In this document: one piece after another, positions 14,948-22,256 of the stretch | How the letters are laid out: every line of letters starts with the position of its first letter | Numbering within the stretch: position 1 is the first letter of the stretch | Assembly (NCBI GenBank): GCA_934292725.1 | Contig: CAKQXY010000048.1 | Coordinates: 1 to 25,800 of the forward strand | Length of the DNA: 25,800 nt | Reading direction: 5' to 3' | From: an uncultured Lachnospiraceae bacterium | GTDB taxonomy: Bacteria > Bacillota > Clostridia > Lachnospirales > Lachnospiraceae | The notes under the pieces: model-generated | The model's database searches: none | The model's input: only the letters and a program-made list of their open reading frames with translations | Told to the model about the DNA's origin: nothing | Position numbers and translations under genes: made by a program

Positions 14948-16663
14948 ATGAAAAGAAAAAGAATTTTTAGTACATGTGGATGTGTTTTGGCAGTGGGTAT
15001 GGCAATTTCATCTGTAAGCGTGCAGGCGGCAGTATATTCAAGTATTCAATCGTCAGTTACAAAGCCTCAGACACAGGCAGGTGATGGACTTTTTGATTAT
15101 TGTTCAGATGAGGTAAAGGAATTTGCAAAGAATTTTAATAAGGATGAGGTGTTCTCGTTAGCATATCGTCAGGATGGTGAGACAAGAATTGATGTTGCTA
15201 CATTTGATGCCGATGAGATTCAGGCATTTTTTGATGCGATGTCATCAATTAAGGTAAAGAATGTGACAACTGAGCGAAGCAGTGATTGTGACGATATTTT
15301 TTATTTCACATTTGCTGATGCAAGCGCATATCGAATTTCCTTTAATGGTCATCATTTAGAGGCAAATGGTCTTTGTTATGAGATTTCCGGTGATGAAGAA
15401 CTTTGGAAGCTCGCAAATGCACTTTTGAAAAATGGAGATGACGAGAACGATCAGATTGATAATTTGGAAACAAAAAATCAAGATGATGCAGATAATTCTG
15501 GTGTTATCAACTCTGAAAAAGAAACAGTAGGAAATACCAATTCAGGAAAGAACAATCCGGGTATTGGTGGTATCATCGGCTCGGTCAATGGAAAAGGATT
15601 GACAACAGACGAAACAGGTGAGGAAGTGGGTGATGCCAGTGCGGCAGTTCCTTATACTTTGACTTCCATTATTGATCAGGAAACAAATGAAACAGTTGCA
15701 CGTTGTTATGCACCGTCAGATTATACGATTGAACATCAAATTATGTGGTGGGGAGACGGCAAGTGGCAGAGTCCGGCAAGTCCAGTTCAGGTACAGATTC
15801 AGGCATCAGACAGCAATATGATGTATCAGATGGCATATATGTCAGATGTTCAGTATATGTATGATGAGATGTACGCGCAGCAGGGATTATATGAGGAAGG
15901 CGCATTATTTTATAACACTTATCCACAGCTGACACCAATGTATGCATCAGGATATGCAGATTTTATTATAAGCAGTCTTGTGACTGACACCGATATTACA
16001 ATTGAGGCAGAGGAAGAAGTGACAGCAGAGCAGGAAGATATACTTACAGAATTGGCGCAGCAGAGCTATGATGAACAGCAGACAGCTGTACAGTCAGGAG
16101 GACTTGTTGCGATAGATGGAGTGGCATGTACAGCATCAGATCGCACATACTCATTTATGCTTGATGGAATCGACTATCGTGCAAAGGTTGTCACAATGAC
16201 AAAGATTATCCAGTGTAGTATGACGCAGGCAGCTGGTTACTCAGATACCTACTATGTATGGAATGCACCATATACCTATATTTATATGACGCCAACAGCA
16301 GCCTTTGAAAAGGGACTTGATGATTTTAATTTATTTATGTTAAATACAAAGGTAAGCGATGGCTTTATCATAGCATCCAGCAATTTGAGTACTCAGTTAA
16401 TTGCGCAGATTTCAAATGGTACACAGAGCGCACAAACACCTGGTGATTATTTTAAGAGTGAAATGGAAAAGCAGCCAGATACATATGATACAGAAAGCTT
16501 CTGCGATTACATCTTGTCACAGAACGCATATGAGACAGCAGATGGCAGCACAATAAAGCTTCCTAATATTTATGATTACGTGTATGAGGGTGATGATGGA
16601 AAAATCTATGCTGGAAATACGGCAGATCAGCCGGCAGGCTCAACGAGATTGTATGCAAAGTAA
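14948..16663 (+). CDS. Secreted protein of unknown function
   Basis: I do not recognise this family. The 571-residue protein starts with a clear signal peptide (MKRKRIF, a hydrophobic stretch, then SVQA before AVYSS at about 28). An N-terminal globular region (about 40-165) is followed by an Asp/Asn/Gly-rich linker with GKNNPGIGGIIGSVNGKG. A larger C-terminal part rich in Tyr, Met, Gln and Thr follows. There is no lipobox, sortase signal or C-terminal membrane segment, so it is probably released. An ATG at 14930 is in frame, but the ribosome site AAGGAG lies within the following codons, so ATG 14948 is chosen. It is divergent from a double-HTH regulator and ends in a bidirectional terminator. 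Confidence 0.7.
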   Translation: MKRKRIFSTCGCVLAVGMAISSVSVQAAVYSSIQSSVTKPQTQAGDGLFDYCSDEVKEFAKNFNKDEVFSLAYRQDGETRIDVATFDADEIQAFFDAMSSIKVKNVTTERSSDCDDIFYFTFADASAYRISFNGHHLEANGLCYEISGDEELWKLANALLKNGDDENDQIDNLETKNQDDADNSGVINSEKETVGNTNSGKNNPGIGGIIGSVNGKGLTTDETGEEVGDASAAVPYTLTSIIDQETNETVARCYAPSDYTIEHQIMWWGDGKWQSPASPVQVQIQASDSNMMYQMAYMSDVQYMYDEMYAQQGLYEEGALFYNTYPQLTPMYASGYADFIISSLVTDTDITIEAEEEVTAEQEDILTELAQQSYDEQQTAVQSGGLVAIDGVACTASDRTYSFMLDGIDYRAKVVTMTKIIQCSMTQAAGYSDTYYVWNAPYTYIYMTPTAAFEKGLDDFNLFMLNTKVSDGFIIASSNLSTQLIAQISNGTQSAQTPGDYFKSEMEKQPDTYDTESFCDYILSQNAYETADGSTIKLPNIYDYVYEGDDGKIYAGNTADQPAGSTRLYAK

Positions 16664-16704
16664 GATTAGACTTCTTTGAAGAAAATCAGGCTAAAATAAA
16701 AAAT

Positions 16705-16747
16705 GGCAGCACAGAGTGATAAGTTTCTGTGCTGCCTATTTTTTTTG
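16705..16747. terminator. Bidirectional terminator
   Basis: GGCAGCACAGA (16705-16715) pairs with TCTGTGCTGCC (16726-16736). A T-run follows (16739-16746) and an A-rich run precedes (16693-16704), so it can stop both the secreted protein gene and the convergent lrgAB transcript. Confidence 0.9.
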
Positions 16748-16755
16748 CAGATAGT

Positions 16756-17448
16756 TTAATATAGATTTGCGGCAATGGAAGCGGCAATAACAGTTAAAAG
16801 ACCTGTTACAGCGATAGACAAACTGCTGATTGCACCTTCGACTTCGCCCATCTCCATAGCCTTGGCTGTTCCTATTGCGTGGGCAGAGGAACCCATTCCT
16901 ACACCCTTTGCGACAGGCTCTGTGATATGAAACAGCTTGCAGATTGGCTCTCCGATGATATTTCCAAAAACACCAGTGATGATAATAACAGCAACAGTAA
17001 TAGTTGTGATGCCTCCAAGCTCAGTTGAAACATCCATACCGATTGCAGTTGTGATGGATTTTGGAAGAAGGGTAACATACTGCGCATGTGTCAGGCCGAA
17101 TATTAAGGAGAAGGCATAGACACACAGCACACATGAAATGATACCTGAAACAATACCAGCAACGATTGCCTTCCAGTTGCTTTTAAGCTTTTCAATCTGT
17201 TCATAAAGCGGAATTGCGAGGCAGACAGTAGCAGGTGTTAATAAGTAGCTTAAATATTTTGCACTGATGTTATAGCTTTGATAGTCAACATCAAGTGCAA
17301 CAAGAATGGCAATGACCAGAATAATGCTTATTAAAAGCGGGTTTAAAAGCGGAGATTTGAATTTTTTCTTTAAAAGTGAACCCACTTCATAGGCAGCCAG
17401 ACTCACAGCAACGCCAAAAAATAATGAATTTGTCAAAAAATCAAGCAT
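16756..17448 (-). CDS. lrgB: LrgB-family membrane protein
   Basis: The 230-residue membrane protein of the LrgB/CidB/YohK family has about six to seven hydrophobic segments. The family-typical stretch LTHAQYVTLLPKSITTAIGMD is followed by SAHAIGTAKAMEMGEVEG near the C-terminus. LrgB works with LrgA; the pair was described as an antiholin-like murein hydrolase modulator, and homologues in Bacillus act as a pyruvate transporter. The start follows an AGGAGG site lying inside the 3' end of lrgA, six bases away, so the two genes form an operon. Confidence 0.92.
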   Translation of the reverse strand: MLDFLTNSLFFGVAVSLAAYEVGSLLKKKFKSPLLNPLLISIILVIAILVALDVDYQSYNISAKYLSYLLTPATVCLAIPLYEQIEKLKSNWKAIVAGIVSGIISCVLCVYAFSLIFGLTHAQYVTLLPKSITTAIGMDVSTELGGITTITVAVIIITGVFGNIIGEPICKLFHITEPVAKGVGMGSSAHAIGTAKAMEMGEVEGAISSLSIAVTGLLTVIAASIAANLY

Positions 17449-17454
17449 ATCAGA

Positions 17455-17829
17455 TCAGACCTCCTTTTTAGCAGTTTTTCTCTGTGCTTCTTTATGGATT
17501 ACAAACTGTGTAATTTTTCCGGAAATGACCATAACAATTACGGTTGAAACAAGCGTAATTACGGCAACCGGTACACCAATAGGTGCAAGCTGCGGCCAGG
17601 ATTCAAGAAGTCCTACACCAGCAGGGATAAACATGACTGGCATGATTTCAATTAAAAGCTTTCCTGTATCTTTCACATGAGCAAGTTTAATAGCACCGCT
17701 TAACAGGCCGATAAATAAGATGGCAAATCCATATACACTGGCCGGAACTGGAAGCGGCAGTACTTCGTGAAGCAATTCTCCAATAAAAGAAATTAGAAGA
17801 ATCAATAGAAATTGTCTGAGATATTTCAT
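17455..17829 (-). CDS. lrgA: LrgA/CidA-family membrane protein
   Basis: The partner of LrgB: 124 residues with four hydrophobic helices, the usual size and topology of the CidA/LrgA holin-like family. The segment GELLHEVLPLPVPASVYGFAI (split about 16-36) carries the family P-x-P-x-S/G-x-x-G pattern. It is first in the operon with a strong AGGAGGAG site 10 bases before the ATG. The cytosolic tail is short and basic (HKEAQRKTAKKEV). No LytTR two-component genes, which control lrgAB in Staphylococcus and Bacillus, are visible nearby. Confidence 0.9.
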   Translation of the reverse strand: MKYLRQFLLILLISFIGELLHEVLPLPVPASVYGFAILFIGLLSGAIKLAHVKDTGKLLIEIMPVMFIPAGVGLLESWPQLAPIGVPVAVITLVSTVIVMVISGKITQFVIHKEAQRKTAKKEV

Positions 17830-17988
17830 AAAGATCTCCTCCTGAAAACAAAACTTTTTGCGTATAAAAGGAATGTTAACCTTTTAACGCACAAGCCCTA
17901 CTTTAGCACAGAACCATATTAAAGACAAGTGGAAGAAATAACCGCAATAATGACTAGAAAAGTGAATTTTATTTATAAGGTGATGATA

Positions 17989-18017
17989 TTGACAACATAT
18001 ATGCTAGCAGATACAAT
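17989..18017 (+). promoter_or_regulatory. Upstream consensus promoter
   Basis: TTGACA (17989-17994), 17 bases, TACAAT (18012-18017) is near-perfect, but it lies 150 bases before the riboswitch promoter. Its transcript would begin with a very A-rich region (18035-18115) and continue into the riboswitch. It may be a second promoter for the exporter or start a short RNA. Confidence 0.5.
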
Positions 18018-18115
18018 AAGGAATATACAAAATGGAGTGAAAAAAAGAAAAAAAATTCATCAAAACGCAGTAAAAAAGGGAAATAAAAGACGAAAAAAAT
18101 AATTGAGAAAAAAAG

Positions 18116-18167
18116 GTAAAGTTAGTCGCAACTTTAACTTTACAATGTCATACAGATATGATATATT
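18116..18167 (+). promoter_or_regulatory. Promoter of the NiCo riboswitch leader with perfect inverted repeat
   Basis: TTTACA (18139-18144), 17 bases, TATATT (18162-18167). A perfect 9-bp inverted repeat, GTAAAGTTA (18116-18124) and TAACTTTAC (18135-18143), covers the -35 region. It has no T-run and is therefore better read as a protein-binding site than a terminator. If so, the exporter has transcriptional control in addition to the riboswitch. Confidence 0.55.
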
Positions 18168-18206
18168 AAGCAAAACTACTCTTTGCACTGCAGTATTTTA
18201 TACAGT

Positions 18207-18288
18207 ACAAACTGAGCAGGCCGGGGATTTCCTGGGGCCGGGTCGTAAAGCGACAGTGGATTGAAAACATCTGCGGGACAGTATATGT
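18207..18288 (+). ncRNA. NiCo (czcD) riboswitch
   Basis: The sequence closely follows the NiCo aptamer. ACTGAGCAGG (18211-18220) starts the first strand of P1 and the core. GCCGGGTCGTAAAGCGACA follows (18237-18255), with its small TCG/CGA hairpin around GTAAAG. Then comes a hairpin closing with CATCTGCGGGACAGT (18268-18282). ACTG pairs with CAGT to form P1, extended by ACA/TGT. The conserved GAGCAGG, GCCGGG and GCGGGACAG elements make up the four-way junction that binds Co2+ or Ni2+ in the described structure. It precedes a CDF exporter gene, the usual partner. Metal binding is expected to turn expression on. Confidence 0.92.
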
Positions 18289-18330
18289 AATTACTGGTTT
18301 CGTGGGTGTATTTTTTTATCTTCCACGAAA
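18279..18330 (+). promoter_or_regulatory. Expression platform of the NiCo riboswitch
   Basis: CAGTA (18279-18283), the 3' strand of P1, can instead pair with TACTG (18292-18296). Downstream, TTTCGTGG (18298-18305) can pair with CCACGAAA (18323-18330), with a run of seven Ts (18311-18317) inside the loop. The mutually exclusive P1 and CAGTA/TACTG pairs suggest transcription control near the T-run, but the exact terminator stem is not resolved. Confidence 0.5.
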
Positions 18331-18385
18331 AAAATAAGTGCCATAAAGAGTTATCAATCCATCATTTATCTAGGAGGTAACTACT

Positions 18386-19303
18386 ATGGAAAAAACAAAA
18401 AAACAAAATCAATCAAGTAATGGTTCACAGGAAGATCAATTTGAAAAGGAAGCAATGACGGTATCGAGTGTCAGTATTGTTGTCAATGTACTGCTTTCTC
18501 TTTTCAAACTCCTCGCCGGAGTGATCGCTCATTCTGGTGCAATGATCAGTGATGCAATTCATTCAGCTTCAGATGTATTTAGTACAATTGTTGTTATGGT
18601 AGGCATTCATTTGGCAGGCAGAAAATCCGACAAGGAACATCCATATGGTCACGAGCGAATGGAGTGTGTTGCAGCGATTGTGCTTGCAACAGTTCTTGCT
18701 GTGACTGGTATTGGAATTGGCTGGTCTGCGATTCAGTCCATTGCAAAAGAGAGCACAGGAGTGGTTGTGATTCCTGGTGTGCTTGCTCTTGTCGCAGCAG
18801 TAGTGTCGATTTTAACAAAGGAAGGAATGTACTGGTACACAAGATTCCATGCAAAAAAAATAGATTCCAGTGCCTTAATGGCAGATGCATGGCATCATCG
18901 CTCCGATGCACTTTCCTCAGTTGGTGCATTAGTTGGTATTGCAGCTTCCAGAATGGGATATCCGTTAATGGACCCACTCGCCAGCCTTGTTATCTGTGTT
19001 TTTATTGAAAAAGCAGCTCTTGATATTTTTAAGGATGCAATTAACAAAATGGTTGATAAGGCGTGTGATGAAAATACAGAGCAGGCCATACGTGAATGTG
19101 CAGAGAAACAGCCTGGCGTTATTAGAGTAGACATGTTAAAGACACGAGTATTCGGCAATAAAATTTATGTAGATCTTGAGATTGGAGCTGATGGTAATGA
19201 GACGCTTCGCGATGCACATGCAGTGGCAGAGCGTGTACACGACCATATTGAAAAGGAATTTCCAAAGGTAAAGCATATCATGGTGCATGTAAATCCAGCG
19301 TAA
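18386..19303 (+). CDS. Cation diffusion facilitator exporter (Ni/Co type)
   Basis: Exports divalent metal from the cytosol by proton antiport. The 305-residue protein has six membrane helices after a polar N-terminus and a C-terminal cytosolic ferredoxin-like domain (about 215-305). Metal-site residues appear in TM2 as SDAIHSASD (Asp56, His59, Asp63) and in TM5 as ADAWHHRSD (Asp167, His170, His171, Asp174). EHPYGHER (85-91) is the loop motif common to these proteins. The C-terminal domain contains several His near KVKHIMVHVNPA. It follows an AGGAGG site and the NiCo riboswitch, so Co2+ and Ni2+ are the probable physiological substrates. Confidence 0.93.
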   Translation: MEKTKKQNQSSNGSQEDQFEKEAMTVSSVSIVVNVLLSLFKLLAGVIAHSGAMISDAIHSASDVFSTIVVMVGIHLAGRKSDKEHPYGHERMECVAAIVLATVLAVTGIGIGWSAIQSIAKESTGVVVIPGVLALVAAVVSILTKEGMYWYTRFHAKKIDSSALMADAWHHRSDALSSVGALVGIAASRMGYPLMDPLASLVICVFIEKAALDIFKDAINKMVDKACDENTEQAIRECAEKQPGVIRVDMLKTRVFGNKIYVDLEIGADGNETLRDAHAVAERVHDHIEKEFPKVKHIMVHVNPA

Positions 19304-19326
19304 ATAAAATAGTTGAATAAAATAAG

Positions 19327-19366
19327 AAAATCCCACTGACACGAAAGTGTATGGTGGGATTTTTTT
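19327..19366 (+). terminator. Terminator of the CDF exporter gene
   Basis: AAAATCCCAC (19327-19336) pairs with GTGGGATTTT (19354-19363) and runs into a T-run. An inner ACAC/GTGT helix with a GAAA loop strengthens the hairpin. Confidence 0.9.
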
Positions 19367-19448
19367 GTACCTAGACAACAGAAAGCAGATGAATTATACT
19401 GAAGAAAACAGGAGAAAAACAGCGTATTTTGCGCGGAAAAGAGGCAAT

Positions 19449-20165
19449 ATGATTCGAGTAACAGTATGGAACGAATATTTACATGAGAAGGAGGAGCCGG
19501 TACGCCACATTTATCCAAATGGAATCCATGGCTGTATTAAGGAATTTTTACAGACAGATGAAGAGCTTGTAATTAAGACAGCAACATTTGAGATGCCTGA
19601 ACATGGACTTACAGAGGAGGTTCTTAAGCAGACAGATGTACTTATTTTCTGGAGTCACATGCGCCAGAATGAGTTTTCAGATGAGGTGGCAGCACGCGTG
19701 TGCAGTCATGTCCGTCAGGGTATGGGACTTGTTGCACTTCATTCAGCACATTTCTCAAAGATTATGAAGGGACTGCTTGGAACAAGCATGACGCTTCGCT
19801 GGAAGCATGGAGAAAGTGAGCGAGTTTTCTGTACGGCACCTTATCATCCAATCGCAGAGGGAATACCGGAACGCTTTGATATTCCAAAGGAAGAGATGTA
19901 TGGAGAATACTTTGATATTCCAAAACCAGATGATGTGATTTTTACTGGATGGTTTTCATGCGGTGAAGTTTTCAGAAGCGGCTGCACGTTCCATAGCGGC
20001 TATGGAAAAATCTTTTATTTCCAGCCGGGTCATGAGGAATATCCAGTTTATTATATTCCAGAAGTACAAAAGATTATTAAAAATGCAGTGCACTGGTGTA
20101 AGCCAAGTGTGCGAAAGACAAGTCCGCTAGACTGCGCAGAAGTCAAAGAGGTGACGCTGCCATGA
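19449..20165 (+). CDS. ThuA-like protein (trehalose-utilisation family)
   Basis: A 238-residue protein of the ThuA family, a class I glutamine-amidotransferase-like fold tied to sugar metabolism; ThuA-type proteins are reported in disaccharide and keto-sugar pathways. The segments VTVWNEYLHEKEEPVRHIYP (4-23), VLIFWSHM (64-71), GMGLVALHSAHFSK (about 92-105) and WKHGESER (118-125) follow the family order. It has FYFQPGHEEYPVYY near the end, the common PGHE motif. The frame is open back to 19347, but the ATG at 19449 has a GAGG site and starts just before the first beta-strand. Its stop overlaps the next gene by four bases (ATGA). Exact substrate is unknown. Confidence 0.82.
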   Translation: MIRVTVWNEYLHEKEEPVRHIYPNGIHGCIKEFLQTDEELVIKTATFEMPEHGLTEEVLKQTDVLIFWSHMRQNEFSDEVAARVCSHVRQGMGLVALHSAHFSKIMKGLLGTSMTLRWKHGESERVFCTAPYHPIAEGIPERFDIPKEEMYGEYFDIPKPDDVIFTGWFSCGEVFRSGCTFHSGYGKIFYFQPGHEEYPVYYIPEVQKIIKNAVHWCKPSVRKTSPLDCAEVKEVTLP

Positions 20166-21025
20166 AAATATCTGTATTTTATGAGCATATCGAAAAAGCA
20201 TGTGAGCAGACAAAAAAGCCACTCCGTGAGGTACTTGCATATGTAAAGGCATGTGGCATTGATGGCGTAGAGATGGATTATGATGAACTTGCTCATGATA
20301 GTCTGGATATCTTGAAAAATTTACAGGACGCAGGGTTAGTGATCAGCAGCATATATGGTTTTTGCCATTTAGACATTGATCCAGAAGAGCAAAAATGTCT
20401 TGATGTAATTGATAAGGCCGCAAAAAATGGATGCAGTCGTGTGCTTCTTGTGCCGGGATTTTTCAATGAGGCAGATGCAAAGATATTTAGAGAATGTGCA
20501 GATGACTGGGAAAAAACAGTGAAATTTATGGAGTCAAATCAGGCAGTGCAAAATATTACGGCAGGTCTTCGCAGAGCAGTTGCTTATGCAAAAGAAAAGA
20601 ATGTCATTGTGACGCTTGAGGATTTTGACAGCACATTGTCACCGTGTTCCAGAATCAATGCGTTAAAATGGTTCATGGAACAGGTGCCGAGAATATGCTG
20701 GACATTAGACGCCGGAAATTTTGCATACAGCAGTGAAAGCATATTAGATGCATATGATGTGCTTCATACATATACTGCTCATGTTCACTGCAAGGACAGA
20801 GGAACAGAAAATCCGACATCAAACGGAATCACAGGCATATATAATAAAGGTCTTCGCCCGGTCAGTGCCGGAGATGGCTATATTCCACTTGATTCGATTC
20901 TTTCCTATTTAAAGAGAGATGGTTATGAAGGCTGGCTTGCAGTAGAGCAGTTTGGTCTTGAAAATCAGTATGATGGAATTGCAAGATCAGCAGAGTATTT
21001 GATGAAAAATGTACTATTAAAGTAA
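20162..21025 (+). CDS. Sugar phosphate isomerase/epimerase-like TIM barrel
   Basis: A 287-residue protein of the xylose-isomerase-like/AP-endonuclease 2 superfamily (PF01261). The likely metal ligands are Glu153 in VTLEDFD, Asp183 in WTLDAGNF, His209 (or His207) in AHVHCKDR and Glu262 in LAVEQFG, the normal spacing for a divalent-metal sugar isomerase or epimerase. The start overlaps the ThuA-like stop (ATGA), so the two proteins are made together and probably act on the same sugar derivative. It is followed by a terminator overlapping the convergent AraC gene end. Substrate is not determined. Confidence 0.85.
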   Translation: MKISVFYEHIEKACEQTKKPLREVLAYVKACGIDGVEMDYDELAHDSLDILKNLQDAGLVISSIYGFCHLDIDPEEQKCLDVIDKAAKNGCSRVLLVPGFFNEADAKIFRECADDWEKTVKFMESNQAVQNITAGLRRAVAYAKEKNVIVTLEDFDSTLSPCSRINALKWFMEQVPRICWTLDAGNFAYSSESILDAYDVLHTYTAHVHCKDRGTENPTSNGITGIYNKGLRPVSAGDGYIPLDSILSYLKRDGYEGWLAVEQFGLENQYDGIARSAEYLMKNVLLK

Positions 21026-21031
21026 TTTACA

Positions 21032-21062
21032 GAAGACTCGTCCGAGTGACGAGTCTTCAATT
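21032..21062. terminator. Terminator shared by ThuA/epimerase operon and araC-type gene
   Basis: GAAGACTCGTC (21032-21042) pairs perfectly with GACGAGTCTTC (21048-21058), 11 bp with a 5-base loop. The right arm overlaps the stop codon (21057-21059) of the minus-strand regulator. The following ATT repeats provide a T-rich tail for the plus-strand transcript. Confidence 0.8.
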
Positions 21063-21935
21063 ATTATTATTATTATGAAGTTTTGATTGGTTGCGATATT
21101 GTGATGGAGAACAACCTTTTTGATTATGAAATAATCTGCTGAAGTAAAGTGCATTGTCATATCCAACGATTCTTGCAATCTCGTTAATGGAATAGTCAGT
21201 AGTTTCAAGTAATACCTGTGCGTTTGTAAGGCGTAGATCGCTTAAAAACTGCACAGGTGTTTTTTTTGTGTATTTTTTGAAATTAGAAATAAAATAACTG
21301 ATGCTCATTCCCTTTGACGCTGCATATTGGCTAATACTAATACTCTGGTTGTAGTTTGAATTAAAGTAGGATACCGCAGCGCTCATTTGAGAATCTATAA
21401 ATTCATTTGTTAAAACACGGTCTTTTTTTATGTCTCTGCTGAAAATGATTAATAGTGAATGCAATAAAAATGCAAGCATTTCCTCATAATTTGATTGGCA
21501 TTGCTGCAATTCAGTAATGAGTTTTAAAAAAATTTGCTTATATTCAAGAGATGTTCCAACGTGAAAAACTCGCTGATTATCAGGAAAACCATATCTTTTC
21601 AGGATATTTTTTACATTACTTCCAGTAAAGTGAACCCAGTAAACTTCTGTTTTGTCTTTTCCGTAATACTCATATTTTTGAAGCTCTTTTGGACGAAATA
21701 GGACAAAATTACCAGCAGAAACAATAGTTTCATTTTCAACGGTATCAAAATGAAAATGTCCTAACCCAGAAGAAATATAAATAATCTGGTAATCAAGTCT
21801 GCCCCTTGGACGGTAGGTAGGCATTTTGGGGTGAGATGATAAACGATAATTACCACTGCTTCCTACAATGAGCGGACGACTTTTATCTTTGAAATCAACT
21901 AGCGAATGATTTAAGTAACCTACGTTTAAATACAT
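21057..21935 (-). CDS. AraC-family transcriptional regulator
   Basis: A 292-residue regulator. The N-terminal cupin-like sensor domain (about 45-110, with DYQIIYISSGLGHFHFD and NFVLFRPKELQKYEY) binds a small molecule. The C-terminal AraC DNA-binding domain (about 195-283) shows the first helix-turn-helix (SISQYAASKGMSISYFISNFK) and the hallmark second one (INEIARIVGYDNALYFSRLF) followed by GCSPSQYR. The protein ends in five consecutive Asn. It is divergent from an alpha-glucosidase/ABC transporter operon, so activation of that operon by an alpha-glucoside is the simplest reading. The ribosome site GAGGAG is 14 bases from the ATG, a long gap. Confidence 0.93.
   Translation of the reverse strand: MYLNVGYLNHSLVDFKDKSRPLIVGSSGNYRLSSHPKMPTYRPRGRLDYQIIYISSGLGHFHFDTVENETIVSAGNFVLFRPKELQKYEYYGKDKTEVYWVHFTGSNVKNILKRYGFPDNQRVFHVGTSLEYKQIFLKLITELQQCQSNYEEMLAFLLHSLLIIFSRDIKKDRVLTNEFIDSQMSAAVSYFNSNYNQSISISQYAASKGMSISYFISNFKKYTKKTPVQFLSDLRLTNAQVLLETTDYSINEIARIVGYDNALYFSRLFHNQKGCSPSQYRNQSKLHNNNNN
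21060..21074. repeat. (ATT)5 trinucleotide repeat
   Basis: Five perfect ATT units encode the terminal Asn run of the AraC-type protein. Unit changes would only lengthen or shorten the Asn tail and the terminator tail, not shift the frame. Confidence 0.8.
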
Positions 21936-22018
21936 AAAATACTTTTCTCTCCTCGTTATTTTTGAGTGTTATGACAAAATATGTATTAAAGCTCTCAGCA
22001 TTATATGTGCTTTTTTAC

Positions 22019-22047
22019 ATTATATCATTTTGTGCATAATCTGTCTA
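22019..22047 (-). promoter_or_regulatory. Promoter of the AraC-family regulator
   Basis: On the minus strand TAGACA (22047-22042) and TATAAT (22024-22019) are 17 bases apart. The -35 box lies in one arm of the large palindrome, so any protein bound there would also affect the regulator's own transcription. A second TATAAT lies closer to the gene. Confidence 0.6.
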
Positions 22048-22082
22048 TTATTATTCATAGACAGATTTACAACAAAATGATA
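22023..22082. promoter_or_regulatory. 60-bp hyphenated palindrome between divergent genes
   Basis: Outer arms TATCATTTTGT (22023-22033) and ACAAAATGATA (22072-22082) and inner arms AATCTGTCTAT (22038-22048) and ATAGACAGATT (22057-22067) are perfect inverted copies with an 8-base centre. It gives a second TAGACA (22058-22063) on the plus strand, 17 bases before a poor -10 (TACTGT, 22081-22086). The glucosidase operon promoter may therefore be the mirror image of the regulator promoter with a degraded -10 box that needs activation. Confidence 0.7.
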
Positions 22083-22178
22083 CTGTTTATTTGGAAAGAA
22101 ACAAACGAATTAGACAAACCAAATTGTATGCAGAGCAATGAATGTGTACAAAAATCTACAAAGATAAGGAGAGAGACA

Positions 22179-22202
22179 ATGATTGTACCACGTTATTACT
22201 GA
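22179..22202 (+). CDS. Seven-codon leader ORF (MIVPRYY)
   Basis: An ATG preceded by a strong AAGGAGAG site 7 bases upstream opens a 7-codon frame ending in TGA, 54 bases before the glucosidase start. The ribosome site is as good as that of any gene here, so translation is plausible. It could be a leader peptide, or the remnant of a gene whose start survived a deletion. No attenuator hairpin follows. Confidence 0.35.
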   Translation: MIVPRYY

Positions 22203-22256
22203 TGACAAATATAACAAAAGTCTTAGGTATCAAATAAAAAAAGGAAGGAGAACGGC

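Noticed and set aside
18001..18102. 33-codon Lys/Arg-rich ORF
   Set aside because: The predicted start of transcription from the promoter at 17989-18017 is downstream of its ATG, the ribosome site is badly spaced, and the Lys residues simply reflect an A-rich stretch.
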